Positions 29,201 to 34,597 of a stretch of DNA of 64,000 bases are shown here, piece by piece (position 1 is the first letter of the stretch; the number at the start of each line of letters is the position of its first letter). This stretch comes from Emcibacter sp. GTDB lineage: Bacteria; Pseudomonadota; Alphaproteobacteria; Sphingomonadales; Emcibacteraceae. The position numbers and the translations under genes are program-made. The stretch covers positions 970,001 through 1,034,000 of the forward strand of contig NZ_OY776217.1 in assembly GCF_963675455.1 (NCBI RefSeq), in the 5' to 3' direction. A model generated the notes under the pieces. The model ran no database searches, was not told the origin of the DNA, and was given only the letters and a program-made list of their open reading frames with translations.

Positions 29201-29950
29201 CATGGTTCGTCTGGGGATGATGTGATTGTTGCAACAGCCGAGGACGAAGTTATCTACAGTGGTAATGGTGCCGATACAATTGATGCCGGTGCGGGCGACG
29301 ACCTGGTTATCGGTAATATTGGCGTTAAAAACTTTTCTGGTGGAGACGGCATTGATACCGCCGATTTCTCATATACATCCGCAAATTCCAGCTTCAACCT
29401 GGAAACAGGCACTGGTGCCGTTTCAAGCACGGCCAAGAATATCTATGGGTTTGAGAATCTTATCACAGGTAACGGGAGTGATGCCATCATTGGCAGTGAC
29501 GCGGATAATGTCCTTACAGCCAATGCTGGGGACGATTTGATGGATGCCGGGCTTGGTGATGATACCTATGTGATCACTCAGGGGGATGGTTCCGATACCA
29601 TCAACAACCTGGACACAACCTCAATAAACGACACGGTCAGCTTTGAGGATGGTATCACTTATAACCAGTTGTGGTTCACCCAGACTGGCGATGATCTGGT
29701 TATCGATGATCTGGGCAGTGACAGCCAGGTGACCGTGGCGGACTGGTTCGCCAACGGCGACAACGGCGACTATCACGTGGAAAATATCCAGACCGCCAAC
29801 ATGATCCTGGATCATTCCGAGGTCAACCAGTTGATCCAGGCCATGGCCGGCATGACTATGCCGACAGGTGGAGAGATTGATCTGGAAGATCCCAATAACG
29901 CTTCTTTGGTATCCGTCATTGCGGCGACATGGGAGAGCAGGGCTGGATAA
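14267..29950 (+). CDS. Giant RTX protein with N-terminal lipase domain
   Basis: A secreted protein of 5227 residues. Residues about 1-250 form a class-3-type lipase with GHSLGGGLAG, nucleophile Ser152, preceded by VVISFRGSATFD. RTX nonapeptides (GGxGxDxUx) begin near 510. An EF-hand/dockerin-like calcium region follows near 735-850 (DPLVLDLDGDGLEL, DLNANGKIDD, DENLDGVIDA, DLDQDGITDA). Residues about 1350-2240 hold some eight blocks of RTX repeats alternating with the haemolysin-related domain (DxITFSRNG ... L.I..QF ... IE.F.F.DGT). Then come three Ig/cadherin-like units (PAWLTLDAQTGIFSGMP), a 152-residue tandem duplication, alternating cadherin and tandem-95-like domains (about 3550-4540), a 109-residue unit four times, and a final RTX block. 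No signal peptide, as expected for type I export with a C-terminal signal. AGGAGGGG before ATG 14267 fixes the start. Likely role: surface adhesin/lipase or toxin; calcium dependence is certain from motifs, target unknown. Confidence 0.93.
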   Translation: MLGSTADYALMASAAYDTYKNTTDEYFDLGGGSGDKFGDGNWEFVDFNLQDPLNPPLPSGRTYQIDDNGFITNETTGFAARIFIDPSGNVVISFRGSATFDINDLDADWTNSNIGFADSPFAYVEQAIDADYIMRLVIDQYGKDKLTVTGHSLGGGLAGMMAVRYEVDAVVFDPAPYGFVLDEAVQGAMYSNENVIDYYLANQRAKQHITTYNLKGEFLSTWWMENLVVFVNSLSTYFGLQDEDEATLETTLPWLAKETHEITFSGEGLWHNLLLALDFESPAARHAIDILALLLNRGVDSGDGRDFTSLLERLPYIVNTSLNGDIDGPLNNLDKPDWTVLFRALVDNDDFYQKFYDSLDRLTQTGEVANLTQDARNSLISFAFQIAADLINDNLNNPSGLSAEGVFSDDANGIFVDFTKIDGVSDNVPASVKEIDYFNDWLQVQTSINLQIFSPAFDEKYFDIMSALSGGADSETVVFNGFSVQSSADEGAIVDASSITASSYGYGLFAIGGDVGGDHIIGTDGKDLIFSGKGTGDVVDAGEGEDIITSFSSNADIDGGSGNDIIIGKGASSTIYGGSGDDFIAWFGAGSVIYTGEGADNVLIADNTLIADATGEDRLYLWGWRLTGGIKYGGGESPYAQSLFATYGINTDGELVIIDKIFGNTTYVANYVGGPGVTSPTAGIQIAQLDFNFMQLMDADFVPGSHVSWLDEALDIIVQAGTGSPRKKTTDPLVLDLDGDGLELTSETVVSPYFDMDEDGFGERTGWVRPDDGFLVRDLNANGKIDDISEMFGDSEQDGFAALAALDENLDGVIDAQDSGFAGLKIWQDLDQDGITDAGELSSLADHNITSLNLAYGVPTGGDAVNAGNPVLGLGSFTRGDGSTGDLYDVAFAIDNFNTKDLGDLTVSPEAAVLPELRGHGELADLSVAMTRDAALLSQVDSVSASVPQDITLDNLREAVKPVLYSWAGAVEGERPGIYYIYTEAPDGTRTVSEFFYYDEVEGHWVRHSGTDTYDGEGQLVVAITENQIQNWPLAAGESLGELTGQDLTFFEKYTGEKMPWDNLVDGVGAYSSLVGYVESLTRMQDILAVTFAVEGSLSGFFDDISYDRGEELFSSSAVNQLVPVMTDIFAGAPGTEIEARTYLQNWYPVLKIFLERFDRGSSSLLLTHSFLFSNLVAGYEASGSVLSLAEVVDIFDIQSVIEADDATTDGTADEDIFYLSTTESTYAGGNGYDAYVVGGGFANAVIDDTDSNDTDLLRFAVHTAADITARRDGIDLILTDTATGNEIRIEEQFLGREPGLFGGDFNPDRGVTEIIFADGTVWDKVDIARAVSTPDASDQIITGTNDIDVLDGGAGTDLLKGGNDADLYYFGEGYGNDSIDETSDNILLGGPDIVAFRDSLTRDDITFSRNGNSDDLVVTLNTTGETLTIIDQFDAFDTGVLGIRWLDRIENFAFDDGTGYTWEEVIGVLTQGTEAQENIYGFYYGDTIDGHGGSDFLSGGNVGDNYLIGKGYGHTVIEDNQDNILTNDADRVIFKDVYADEVTFSRDGGSLNLVITINETGETVTLRNQFDGFNTGVFGVIRFDMIEYVEFADGTFLNAFEIQDLLLEEGKTDGNDVIYGFFSADVLDGGLGDDFLAGGDGGDTYIFNPGYGHDTISDYQESVLDDAPDRVVFGDGFTVADLRVGRNGNTAILTFEGHADELTVNGMYGQYGDYRVEEFEFFDGTILNWEDIQDLYLLQQKTDGDDVIDGFSTTEDTLDGGLGNDTLLGDARSDTYIFGRGYGQDVVYDNDHNNTFGGTDKISFGENIAPEDLIFTRDGSALIIEIAGTTDKLTISGQFNFTALHEVEEFHFSDGTVLSQFDVQELLLQGTEGDDTLIGFNSQDVLDGGAGNDRLEGGRSGDTYVFDIGYGNDVVYDKLDHVAYDSPDKVSFGQGITVDNIYFTRSGDSLIVGIDGYEDTLTLLGQFAFSDLYEIEEFHFHDGTVWTLADVALQLLESTDGDDHLIGTNGRDYMDGGAGNDILEGGRSGDTYVFDVGYGNDYINDYLDHVAYDTPDRVVFGQGVTTENIILTRQGEDLLVGIEGFEDTLLINNQFNETTLNLYRMEEFVFADGTVWSWQDIQNMYLVGTDGDDTLIGFETSDVLDGGAGNDTLRGGDGYDTYIFGLGYGHDNIFEGAASYWNADKLVFGDGITTQNITLIRSDDLMDLTIKVDGTDDQILIIDQFDKYYEGIDEFHFYDGTIWDTDDIRAAFLGGTDLDDRIDGFDSADVISGGLGNDSLYGYDGSDDLYGGVGDDTLVGGAGNDLLDGGQGNDRLYGGYDTDTLLGGDGDDLLSGGGAADILDGGAGSDTADYSYVIIDNYTVNLVSGTGGKTGSSLVDTLVSIENIRGGGGHDVLIGDDGNNILWGGDRNDSLTGNGGNDILYGENGNDALYGGDGDDILSGGAGTDSFDGGAGSDTVDFSYSSTNATINLALQNIVFSGGDTENFISIENAVGTGGSDSIIGDAGDNILTGGAGDDVLSGGDGVDAARFAGLTDDYTIVQETDGSYSVSGPDGKDALSGIERVIFDDKEVFLASSTIQEDAPFAVVLPEGMFAGGGVTYSATMEDGSNLPVWMTIDPATGELTGTASNEDVGGFRITVTATDAQLQSETNSLYLYVANTNDAPEVQNGISDAIATEEVEFLFEVPADAFSDMDNGDQLTYSATLADDTALPAWLTLDAQTGIFSGMPGNTDVGVFQVKVIATDLAGSSSSDVFDLTVQNVNDLPVQNGDLIDQTILATVPFSYELPVDLFSDADFGEVLTITATLADGTPLPAWLTFDENTLTFSGTPDETAIGNLDILMTVEELSGASISDQFTVTVESVPIDVTLYVGTDQIDDVDFSAGIQAHQIFSLEGDDIITGSAYDDIIDGGVGADTINGNAGSDTVTYQYSSGAVDINLGSSSFSGGSAEGDVLTSIEHIIGSAYDDSLIGSTGNNSFDGGAGNDEILSGRGYDTLMGGAGDDYLAGDRDPDDYIYNLGDGHDTIVEYSDSTLGDDASGNRLILGAGIAPGDVIVTRDPGNWNHVTLTFANAEGSIFLQNQFAGSKYGVETIVFDGGTTWSMAQLAAAGMTQLMTDGDDEIFGHLGSDTVEGGAGNDTLKGWYGSDTLIGGTGDDVLYGDRDPDDYIYNLGDGHDTIVEYSDSTLGDDASGNRLILGAGIAPGDVIVTRDPGNWNHVTLTFANAEGSIFLQNQFAGSKYGVETIVFDGGTTWSMAQLAAAGMTQLMTDGDDEIFGHLGSDTVEGGAGNDTLKGWYGSDTLIGGTGDDVLYGDRDPDDYIYNLGDGHDTIVEYSSSTSGDDETGNRLILGAGINPEDILLQRDSSDWDDITLSIYGADGSIFLQDQFKGSKYGVETIVFDDSTTWTMEQLSAMTFAGTSGEDDLLGTDANEYMWGGSANDTLNGGAGKDTLEGGADDDTLYGEAGADRLWGGSGTDIITGGEGDDTIDGGAGIDTAVFAGNIADFTVSYNGDYTYTVTDMNAADGDEGTDIVENVEILSFADGTYQVNSIPVFTSDDIVQINENETAVTTVTATDMDGENLTYSITGGNDESLFQIDGTTGELSFLSAPDFETPGDMDMDNVYEVEVSVSDGTENVPQLISVTVEDVNEAPAVNNISLGSVNEEGSFLMTTEQLLTAASDVEGDVLSVISVAVDAAYGEIADNGDGTWTFSPAADYFGSGVPITINVSDGALTTEGTVSIDVTGLQDAPVFTSSATVNINENETVVTTVTATDVDGENLTYSITGGADAALFQVDGMTGELSFLNAPDFETPGDVDADNVYEVEVSVSDGTDAIPQLIFVTVGNDVDAPVITSSASVIVNENESIVSTVTAIDEEAAGLSYSITGGNDESLFQIDGTTGELSFLSAPDFETPGDVDANNVYEVEVSVSDGTVSTPQLLSVTVENINEAPEAGNVDLGFVDEDTALLLDPADFLANATDVDGDTLTILSATVDPAYGSIVANGNNLLVFTPSADYVGENVEVTFTVYDGHGLVDTATATIDVLAVNDAPVVNNISLGSVNEEGSFLMTTEQLLTAASDVEGDVLSVISVAVDAAYGEIADNGDGTWTFSPAADYFGSGVPITINVSDGALTTEGTVSIDVTGLQDAPVFTSSATVNINENETVVTTVTATDVDGESLTYGITGGADAALFQVDGTTGELSFLNAPDFETPGDVDADNVYEVEVSVSDGTDAIPQLIFVTVENVNEVPVVGTVDLGLMNEDGVLVITAAELLAESSDVDGDVLVVTSVTVDPAYGSIIDNGDNTWTFSPFADFVADDLPLSFTVSDGNLAAYATATVDVLAQQDAPVFTSLATVNINENETIVTTVTATDADGEAVTYSITGGDDATLFQVDSVTGELSFLSAPDFEAPGDLDADNIYEVEVSANDGVEGTQQIISVTVGGVNEAPDAGDINLGSVSENGSVIISATELLANSTDQDGDTLTITSVSVDPAYGTLADNGNATWTFTPLTDYVGADVPISFTIDDGNGLNAIAIASIDVISQSLNYIGGTSSAETLTGTAVADAIEGKGGTDYLYGEGGDDTFLYTNGDGHDAFYGGEGYDTVQGSSGDDVIWTRALDGIEVIDGGAGYNVLGLSNYDTDNILDARLLTLINIDEIKGSITADTIYGDSSANLISGGAGTDYLYGEGGDDTFLYIDGDEHDAFYGGEGYDTVQGSSGDDVIWTRALDGIEVIDGGAGYNVLGLSNYDTDNILDARLLTLINIDEIRGSITADTVYGDSSNNLISGGAGTDYLYGEGGDDTFLYTDGDGLDAFYGGDGYDTVQGSSGDDVIWTRALDGIEVVDGGAGYNVLGLSNYDTDKILDARLLTLVNIDEIRGSLAAETIYGNASANVISGEAGIDYLYGEGGDDTFLYVNGDGTDHYFGGEGYDSIVASDQDDDIYTSVLDSIEEIDGGAGYNALYLGSNATLDSSTTLLLNIDEIHGSSGDDVIVATAEDEVIYSGNGADTIDAGAGDDLVIGNIGVKNFSGGDGIDTADFSYTSANSSFNLETGTGAVSSTAKNIYGFENLITGNGSDAIIGSDADNVLTANAGDDLMDAGLGDDTYVITQGDGSDTINNLDTTSINDTVSFEDGITYNQLWFTQTGDDLVIDDLGSDSQVTVADWFANGDNGDYHVENIQTANMILDHSEVNQLIQAMAGMTMPTGGEIDLEDPNNASLVSVIAATWESRAG
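23300..24300 (+). repeat. 456-bp tandem repeat inside the RTX gene
   Basis: Units 23300-23755 and 23756-24211 match almost base for base over 456 bp (152 codons). A third unit from 24212 matches until about 24270 and then diverges while keeping the domain pattern. Each unit encodes DPDDYIYNLGDGHDTIVEYS, a haemolysin-related domain and RTX nonapeptides. Near-identity at silent sites means the duplication is recent. Confidence 0.9.
25225..26800 (+). repeat. Duplicated cadherin-like block in the RTX gene
   Basis: The stretch 25225-25600 recurs almost unchanged at 26416-26791, offset by 1191 bp (397 codons), and weaker identity continues another 200 bp. It encodes NNISLGSVNEEGSFLMTTEQ and following cadherin-like sequence. 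A third related but diverged unit starts near 27010. Confidence 0.85.
27974..29281 (+). repeat. Four 109-residue repeats near the RTX C-terminus
   Basis: Units begin at 27974, 28301, 28628 and 28955, a regular 327-bp spacing, each starting with DYLYGEGGDDTFLY. The first three are nearly identical at DNA level (GSSGDDVIWTRALDGIEV); the fourth is diverged. They combine an RTX motif with a leucine-containing strand (DARLLTLINIDEI). Confidence 0.9.
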
Positions 29951-30904
29951 CGAGCTGTAAAGAAATGTAGAGTTGCAAGGGGGTGCGGGGACAATTTCCA
30001 TACAAATCCTGAACTTTGATACAGTAAGATGCCTTCATTGATGGAGACAGGTGTTTGATCGCAGATTTTTCGCTCAGTGACGGGGAATTCGTGTTGCCTG
30101 AAGACGCAGGTCTTGCGGTAAAAGGACCGTTATTTGTGTGATATGGGTGAGCACCATTTCTATATATCAACGGCTAGGTTCTTATTCCAGCATGCCGAGT
30201 ACGGTATTGTCATAGTGCGCGACCCTATCAAGCTATCGGATGCCGGCAAGTTTGGCTTGAGATCAGTTCTTCTGTACGGCGTAACCGTGGCGCGCCTGCC
30301 TCTTCGCAGGATCACCTTTAACTCCCGAAATCAGCTAACCCCTCTCATTGATGTGTTGTTTAAGACCTAGCGGAACGGCGGCGGGCTGCGAGGGATGCCG
30401 GAAATTCTTCATATAAGTCGAAAGGTAGCCGAAGCCAGTCCTGAGCTGGTAAGGCTGTCGAGCAAGTTGGTATTGCGGTGATAGCAAGGAAAAGTCTCTT
30501 CCTGAGTCCCTGAGATCCGCACAGACCGCTCCACAGCAGCTGATCTCTGGCCGTGATGAGACAAATTTGTTAGGTTGCAATGATCTTCAACGGCTTGGTA
30601 AAAACGCCCAATATGATCATGATTTTCATTGGAAGACAGCTTCACAATCCGCGACTGGCAAGCAACAGGAGAACTTGATAAATTGGCTCTCTTTTCCGAA
30701 AAAGTCGCCTGTCCCAATCCATACTGGAGGTATGGATTTGGCGCCAGGTCAATGGCTGGAGGCGTGGGACGTGAATTTACCTCCAACCGGCTCCCGGTAT
30801 TTAAAAGCTAATGAGAGGGATGGCAGAATGTGGCTGCTATCCGGTAACGACCCAGGCCGGGAAGAACAGTCTATCGATCTCAGTGACTATACTTTTGACA
30901 TTGG
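29951..30904. other. Gene-poor region after the RTX gene
   Basis: About 950 bp without a recognisable gene. Near 29988-30011 there is a short match (CATACAAATCCTG) to the repeat unit found at 36.4 and 52.0 kb. Short frames exist on both strands but none shows a motif, good start context or family resemblance. It is probably decayed sequence left by insertions. Confidence 0.4.
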
Positions 30905-31281
30905 CCCGGAACCAGGTCTGATCCATCCATCAGACTATGGCGGCCAATATGTGGCGACAGAATACCAGATGACGCTGAAAAAATATGCCATCGTCCCGTC
31001 CATGCCCGGGAAAGGAAATTGTTATGTTTGCGAAGCTGACGGAGCGCAGCGGAGACACAATGCTGCTGTCGAGGCCTTCTCCAAAACCTTGAAAGCGGAG
31101 CTGGCGTGGCGCGTGAAATTCGAATACCGTGAACAGGCAGAAAGGATCATCAATGAGTATATTGTGAACTTCTATAATCGGAAATGGCGACATTCAACTT
31201 TTGGCACTATCAGCCCGATGGCCTATGAGAAATGAGCCGCCTAAAGAGCACGGTCCTAGCCACTTTTTTAAGGCAAGTCCA
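30905..31281 (+). pseudogene. Remnant of an IS3-family transposase (OrfB 3' end)
   Basis: Matches the 3' part of the element at 44574-45850: GGQYVATEYQMTLKK, GKGNCY, NAAVEAFSKTLKAEL, RIINEYIVNFYNRK, ISPMAYEK, then the right inverted repeat ending at 31281. Relative to the other copy it carries an in-frame insertion of about ten codons between GKGNCY and NAAVEAF, next to the catalytic Glu. The 5' part, including the first two catalytic Asp regions, is missing. Confidence 0.85.
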
Positions 31282-31376
31282 AATTATCCTGATAATTTCC
31301 TTGTTACCTAAATTATGCAGTGGGCAAAACGGAACAGGGATGGTCTTGTTTAATCCCGTCCAATCTTCCAATTTGA

Positions 31377-31625
31377 TCAGAGCGCTTTGATAGCATCGAA
31401 AATAAGGTGAGCGGCTCGTATATCGTCGCCAGGTTCTATGACACCGGCCGCTTCCAAAGCCATAGTGAACTCGGTACGCCAACCAATATAACCAAAAGGT
31501 TTATGTTCGTTAAATGAATCGCCACGCCAAAGCTCTGTCAGGAGTGCTTTTAAATAATCCCGAACGGTTTCTGCTTCCGCATCGTTGCTAGGCATAGGAA
31601 GATTGAGTATTTCTTCAGGTGTCAT
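31377..31625 (-). CDS. Small hypothetical protein
   Basis: An 82-residue acidic protein (MTPEEILNLPMPSNDAEAET ... DDIRAAHLIFDAIKAL), mainly helical in appearance with no motif I recognise. An ATG at 31625 has GAGGGA just upstream. It lies alone between two IS3 remnants. Codon use looks normal, so I treat it as a real gene, possibly the survivor of a larger insertion. Confidence 0.6.
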   Translation of the reverse strand: MTPEEILNLPMPSNDAEAETVRDYLKALLTELWRGDSFNEHKPFGYIGWRTEFTMALEAAGVIEPGDDIRAAHLIFDAIKAL

Positions 31626-31804
31626 AATATTCCCTCAATGTACGAGGTGGCCTTTTACTTATTCCTTTAGTTTTAGTAAAGGGAAAATACTACATACTCG
31701 ATCTATGAGGCTAATGATAGTCCCTTCAACAGTAACCACGATTTTCCTTGTCTGAACCGCCCCGGTATTGCCGGAGGCTCCTACTTCTAAGTCAAAGGAG
31801 CCAT

Positions 31805-31923
31805 TATGAACTTCTATAGTCGGAGAAGGCGACATTCAACCCTTGGCACTATCAACCCGATGGCCTATGAGAAATGAGCCGCCTAAAGAGCACGGTCCTA
31901 GCCACATTGTTTAGGCAAGTCCA
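31805..31923 (+). mobile_element. Right end of another IS3 copy
   Basis: Matches the last about 120 bp of the 44574-45850 element: ATGAACTTCTATAGTCGGAG, GGCGACATTCAACCC, GATGGCCTATGAGAAATGA, then the inverted repeat ending GGCAAGTCCA. It abuts and truncates the uvrB pseudogene. Confidence 0.8.
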
Positions 31924-32612
31924 AACTGGTTGGCCCGGCGCAATTCGGTTCCGGCAAGTGCTGCCTGCTCGCTGCGCGTCACCTCGTCGGCGTCGAGAAT
32001 GGCGATCAGGCCGCATTCGGGAGTGTCGAGGTCTTCGCGCAGCAGGTTGATGCCGACGAGGATGTCGAAAGCGCCGATCCGGAGGTTGCGGATAATTTCG
32101 ACCCTCTCCAGCGTGTCGATGTCCCTGAGCAGATAACGCACCTTGAGGCCGTTTTTGTCCAAGTATTCGGTCAAGTCTTGTGCCATGCGTCTGGTGAGCG
32201 TGGTGGTCAGCACACGTCAGCTCGCCTCGATGCTGGCCCGGGCCTCATGGGGTCCCATTTGTCGAATTTCAGCGGCCGGAAGCCGAAGTCGGCCAGAGTC
32301 CTTGTTATGGGCCTTGATGATGGTCGGGCTCTAGGTCTTGTGGATGATCTGGACCATAGTATAGGTCTTGCCGGTGCCGGTGCCGGTGACTCCAAGCAGA
32401 ACCTGGTCCGAGAGCCCGTCGCCGAGCTCCTCAGTCAGCGCCTTGATCGCTCGGCTGGTCGCTGGAGGGTTCAAATTCGCTCTCCAGCTTGAAGGCGATG
32501 CCGCCCACGGTCTTTTCCGGGCGCACAAGGGTATCTTTTGGCAATCTCCTTTTGCGGGCCGTCAAAAGCCATCTGTAGGCGTTCCAACAAGGTGTTGCAC
32601 TGCTCCGAAGTC
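31924..32612 (-). pseudogene. uvrB: Decayed, internally deleted uvrB copy
   Basis: Pieces of excinuclease ABC subunit B are recognisable in order on the minus strand: FKLESEFEPSSDQP, AIKALTEELGDGLSDQVLLG, VTGTGTGKTYTMVQIIHKT (Walker A region with a duplicated GT), SPTIIKAHNKD, then after a large deletion RPLKFDKWDPMRP, LTRRMAQDLTEYLDKNGLKV, IDTLERVEIIRNLRIGAFDI, LVGINLLREDLDTPEC and IAILDADE. Several frameshifts and a stop separate them. Only about 690 bp remain of an expected 2 kb. The 3' end is cut by the IS3 remnant. It is not the functional uvrB of this genome. Confidence 0.85.
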
Positions 32613-32675
32613 ATATTCCCATAATGGGGTGAATCGCCCGGATTATCCAGTGGGCTTTTTCCGAATAATGAAAAC

Positions 32676-33923
32676 TTAGCCAGTCTGTCGGCGCATCTTC
32701 CACCATTCCGTCAGCAGGTACAGGCCGTTGGCGGCGAGGATGCACATCAGAGGCATCACCGGCAGGCGGTAGCGGAAAATCACATAGGCTGCCGCATGGA
32801 TCAGGCAATAGAGAGCGACCGTCCCGAACAGAATGGCGTGATTGCGGTTGAGCCGCTGCCGGAACAGCAGTGGGACGAGCGCCAGGATCACAATAATATT
32901 ATAGGCTATGAGCCAGCCCAGTCGCATCAGTTTTTCTACGGCAGTGGGATTTTCCTCTTCCCCTGAATGGATCGGTGGTTTCCAGAAATAGGCTATCTTG
33001 CGCAGGGACAGCCAAGCGGTGCGTCCCGGATTTTCCTTGACATAGTTCAGGGCCTGTTCCTTCAGGAAGGCACTGCTCCCGATTTCCCCCCGTTCCTTGC
33101 GGATGCCGTCCCAGACCGGTCCAAGAGGTGTATGCTGAATGCCGACAAACTTGACGTCGGCGGCCGGATTGTTTCCAAGGTAGATATTAAAGGCGCCGTT
33201 GGTATTGAGTAACGGCTTGCCAAGTTGCACGGTGGTATAGGTGAACCACGGGGCGAGAGTAATGAAAAAGGCAATCAAACAGGCAAACATAGCTTTCCAC
33301 TGTATGCTTCGCAATATTTCCCGATTGAGATGGATGCCGGAAACCATCAGTCCGATCAGCAGGCCGGTCAGGATGACGGCCGGGCCGACCAAAAGTTCGT
33401 AGGCAAACAGGGCACCGAGCAGGACAGACAGTCTGATCTTGTGGCGGGACGCCGGATAGATCAGTAAAAAATATGTTTGGGCCAGCAGCATGGGCACCAT
33501 CAGGTTTTCCTTGGCCACATATTCCGTATAGAGTATTGCCGGTGGATAAAGTGCCCAGGCGAGTGCAGCTAACATCGCCCATTTCCAGTTGCCGAGCAGT
33601 TGGCGCGCACAGAGATAAACCAGCCAGATACCGAGGGTGCCGAGGATGACATTGAGTATTTGGGCTACTTGGGCCGTCGCGCCAAAGACGGCAAAGAAGG
33701 GGGACAGGAAAATGGGCCAGCCGGAACTGTAATAGGCTACATTGCCCATGCCGTCGTTCATGCGGCCGTTTTCCAGCAGCGATGTAGCCATCCTCATATA
33801 GGCCCGGTAATCGGAAAAGGGCTCGATATGCATAACTGCGACAGCTGCAATTTTGATCAGGAAGCCAGATAGAAGAAGCAGGAGGAGGCAATATTGTTCT
33901 CTTGCTAATCTCGGTTCATTCAT
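32676..33923 (-). CDS. GT39-like membrane glycosyltransferase
   Basis: A 415-residue integral membrane protein with about nine hydrophobic segments. After the first helix comes a periplasmic loop with EPFSDYRAYMRMATSLLENG, where the Asp fits the catalytic position of GT-C enzymes that use polyprenyl-phosphate sugars (PMT/ArnT superfamily). A large loop follows the central helices (NPAADVKFVGIQHTPLGPVW). It is the last gene of a four-gene operon with a UbiA-type prenyltransferase and an SMR-type flippase, so it likely transfers a lipid-linked sugar to a periplasmic acceptor. The acceptor and sugar are unknown. Confidence 0.8.
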   Translation of the reverse strand: MNEPRLAREQYCLLLLLLSGFLIKIAAVAVMHIEPFSDYRAYMRMATSLLENGRMNDGMGNVAYYSSGWPIFLSPFFAVFGATAQVAQILNVILGTLGIWLVYLCARQLLGNWKWAMLAALAWALYPPAILYTEYVAKENLMVPMLLAQTYFLLIYPASRHKIRLSVLLGALFAYELLVGPAVILTGLLIGLMVSGIHLNREILRSIQWKAMFACLIAFFITLAPWFTYTTVQLGKPLLNTNGAFNIYLGNNPAADVKFVGIQHTPLGPVWDGIRKERGEIGSSAFLKEQALNYVKENPGRTAWLSLRKIAYFWKPPIHSGEEENPTAVEKLMRLGWLIAYNIIVILALVPLLFRQRLNRNHAILFGTVALYCLIHAAAYVIFRYRLPVMPLMCILAANGLYLLTEWWKMRRQTG

Positions 33924-33975
33924 TCATTCATCTCCGTCAGATGCTTGGACCGGGACCAGGGGTGAATAAGACATG

Positions 33976-34215
33976 TTATGCGCCGTTCTTTCCACCGATT
34001 TCGGACTTCAGGTCGGTTAATATTGATGCGATGGAGAGAGTATATTGCCCAGCATAAAGCTTGATCATCAGATAAGTCAGTATCCAACTGGCGAGAAGAT
34101 ATCTTGCGTAGAACAGGTGACCGGCAGTATAGTCGATGCTGCCGACAGACACAGCCAGAATAATGCCAATGATAATTTTTTGGCTTATAGACGTGCTGCT
34201 TGTTGTTTTTGTCAT
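33976..34215 (-). CDS. Small two-helix membrane protein
   Basis: A 79-residue protein with two hydrophobic segments (KIIIGIILAVSVGSIDYTAG and LLASWILTYLMIKLYA) and a charged C-terminus. Its ATG overlaps the stop of the SMR gene by 4 nt, so it is translationally coupled. I recognise no family. Its tight placement between a flippase and a glycosyltransferase suggests a subunit or partner in the same pathway. Confidence 0.75.
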   Translation of the reverse strand: MTKTTSSTSISQKIIIGIILAVSVGSIDYTAGHLFYARYLLASWILTYLMIKLYAGQYTLSIASILTDLKSEIGGKNGA

Positions 34216-34586
34216 GCCGATTTACCCACAAGCACACATCCACTCGCGATCAGCAGGGTGCCGATCATACGGGGCAGAGTAACATTCTCATCGAGCAGGA
34301 AAGCACCGAAAGCCATGGTAATCAGGAAACTCACGCCGACAAATGGGTAAGCAACAGACAGATCCACTTTTGCAAGAACCCAGAGCCAGAGGGCGACACT
34401 TAGCCCGTAGATAAGCAGCCCAACCCATATCAGCGGAGACATGAGTGCTGCTAGAAGAGTATCCAAGATACTGCTCTGCATGGCTTGCTCTATTCTGGAG
34501 CCTGCCACGCCTAACTTTAAGGCAAGCTGTGCGCAGGCGGAAAGAGTGACAGTAAAAAGTATGAGCCCGAGAACAAGGATAGACAT
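34212..34586 (-). CDS. SMR/EamA-type small transporter (ArnE/F-like)
   Basis: A 124-residue protein with four predicted membrane helices and the small multidrug resistance fold. Typical points are SACAQLALKLG in helix 1, LSVALWLWVLAKVDLSVAYPFVGVSF in helices 2-3, and GTLLIASGCVLVG at the end. ArnE/ArnF homologues flip undecaprenyl-phosphate-linked aminoarabinose. Here, between a polyprenyl-phosphate-sugar synthase-like gene and a GT39-like gene, the same flipping role is inferred. The start lies 11 bp after the UbiA-HAD stop. Confidence 0.8.
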   Translation of the reverse strand: MSILVLGLILFTVTLSACAQLALKLGVAGSRIEQAMQSSILDTLLAALMSPLIWVGLLIYGLSVALWLWVLAKVDLSVAYPFVGVSFLITMAFGAFLLDENVTLPRMIGTLLIASGCVLVGKSA

Positions 34587-34597
34587 TTTGATTTACC

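Noticed and set aside
14267..29950. CRISPR-like reading of the regularly spaced repeats
   Set aside because: Repeats are coding, of 327 or 456 bp, with no short repeat-unique spacer pattern.
30409..30786. A 125-codon minus-strand frame in the post-RTX region
   Set aside because: No recognised motif, weak start context and surrounded by insertion debris; not enough to call a gene.
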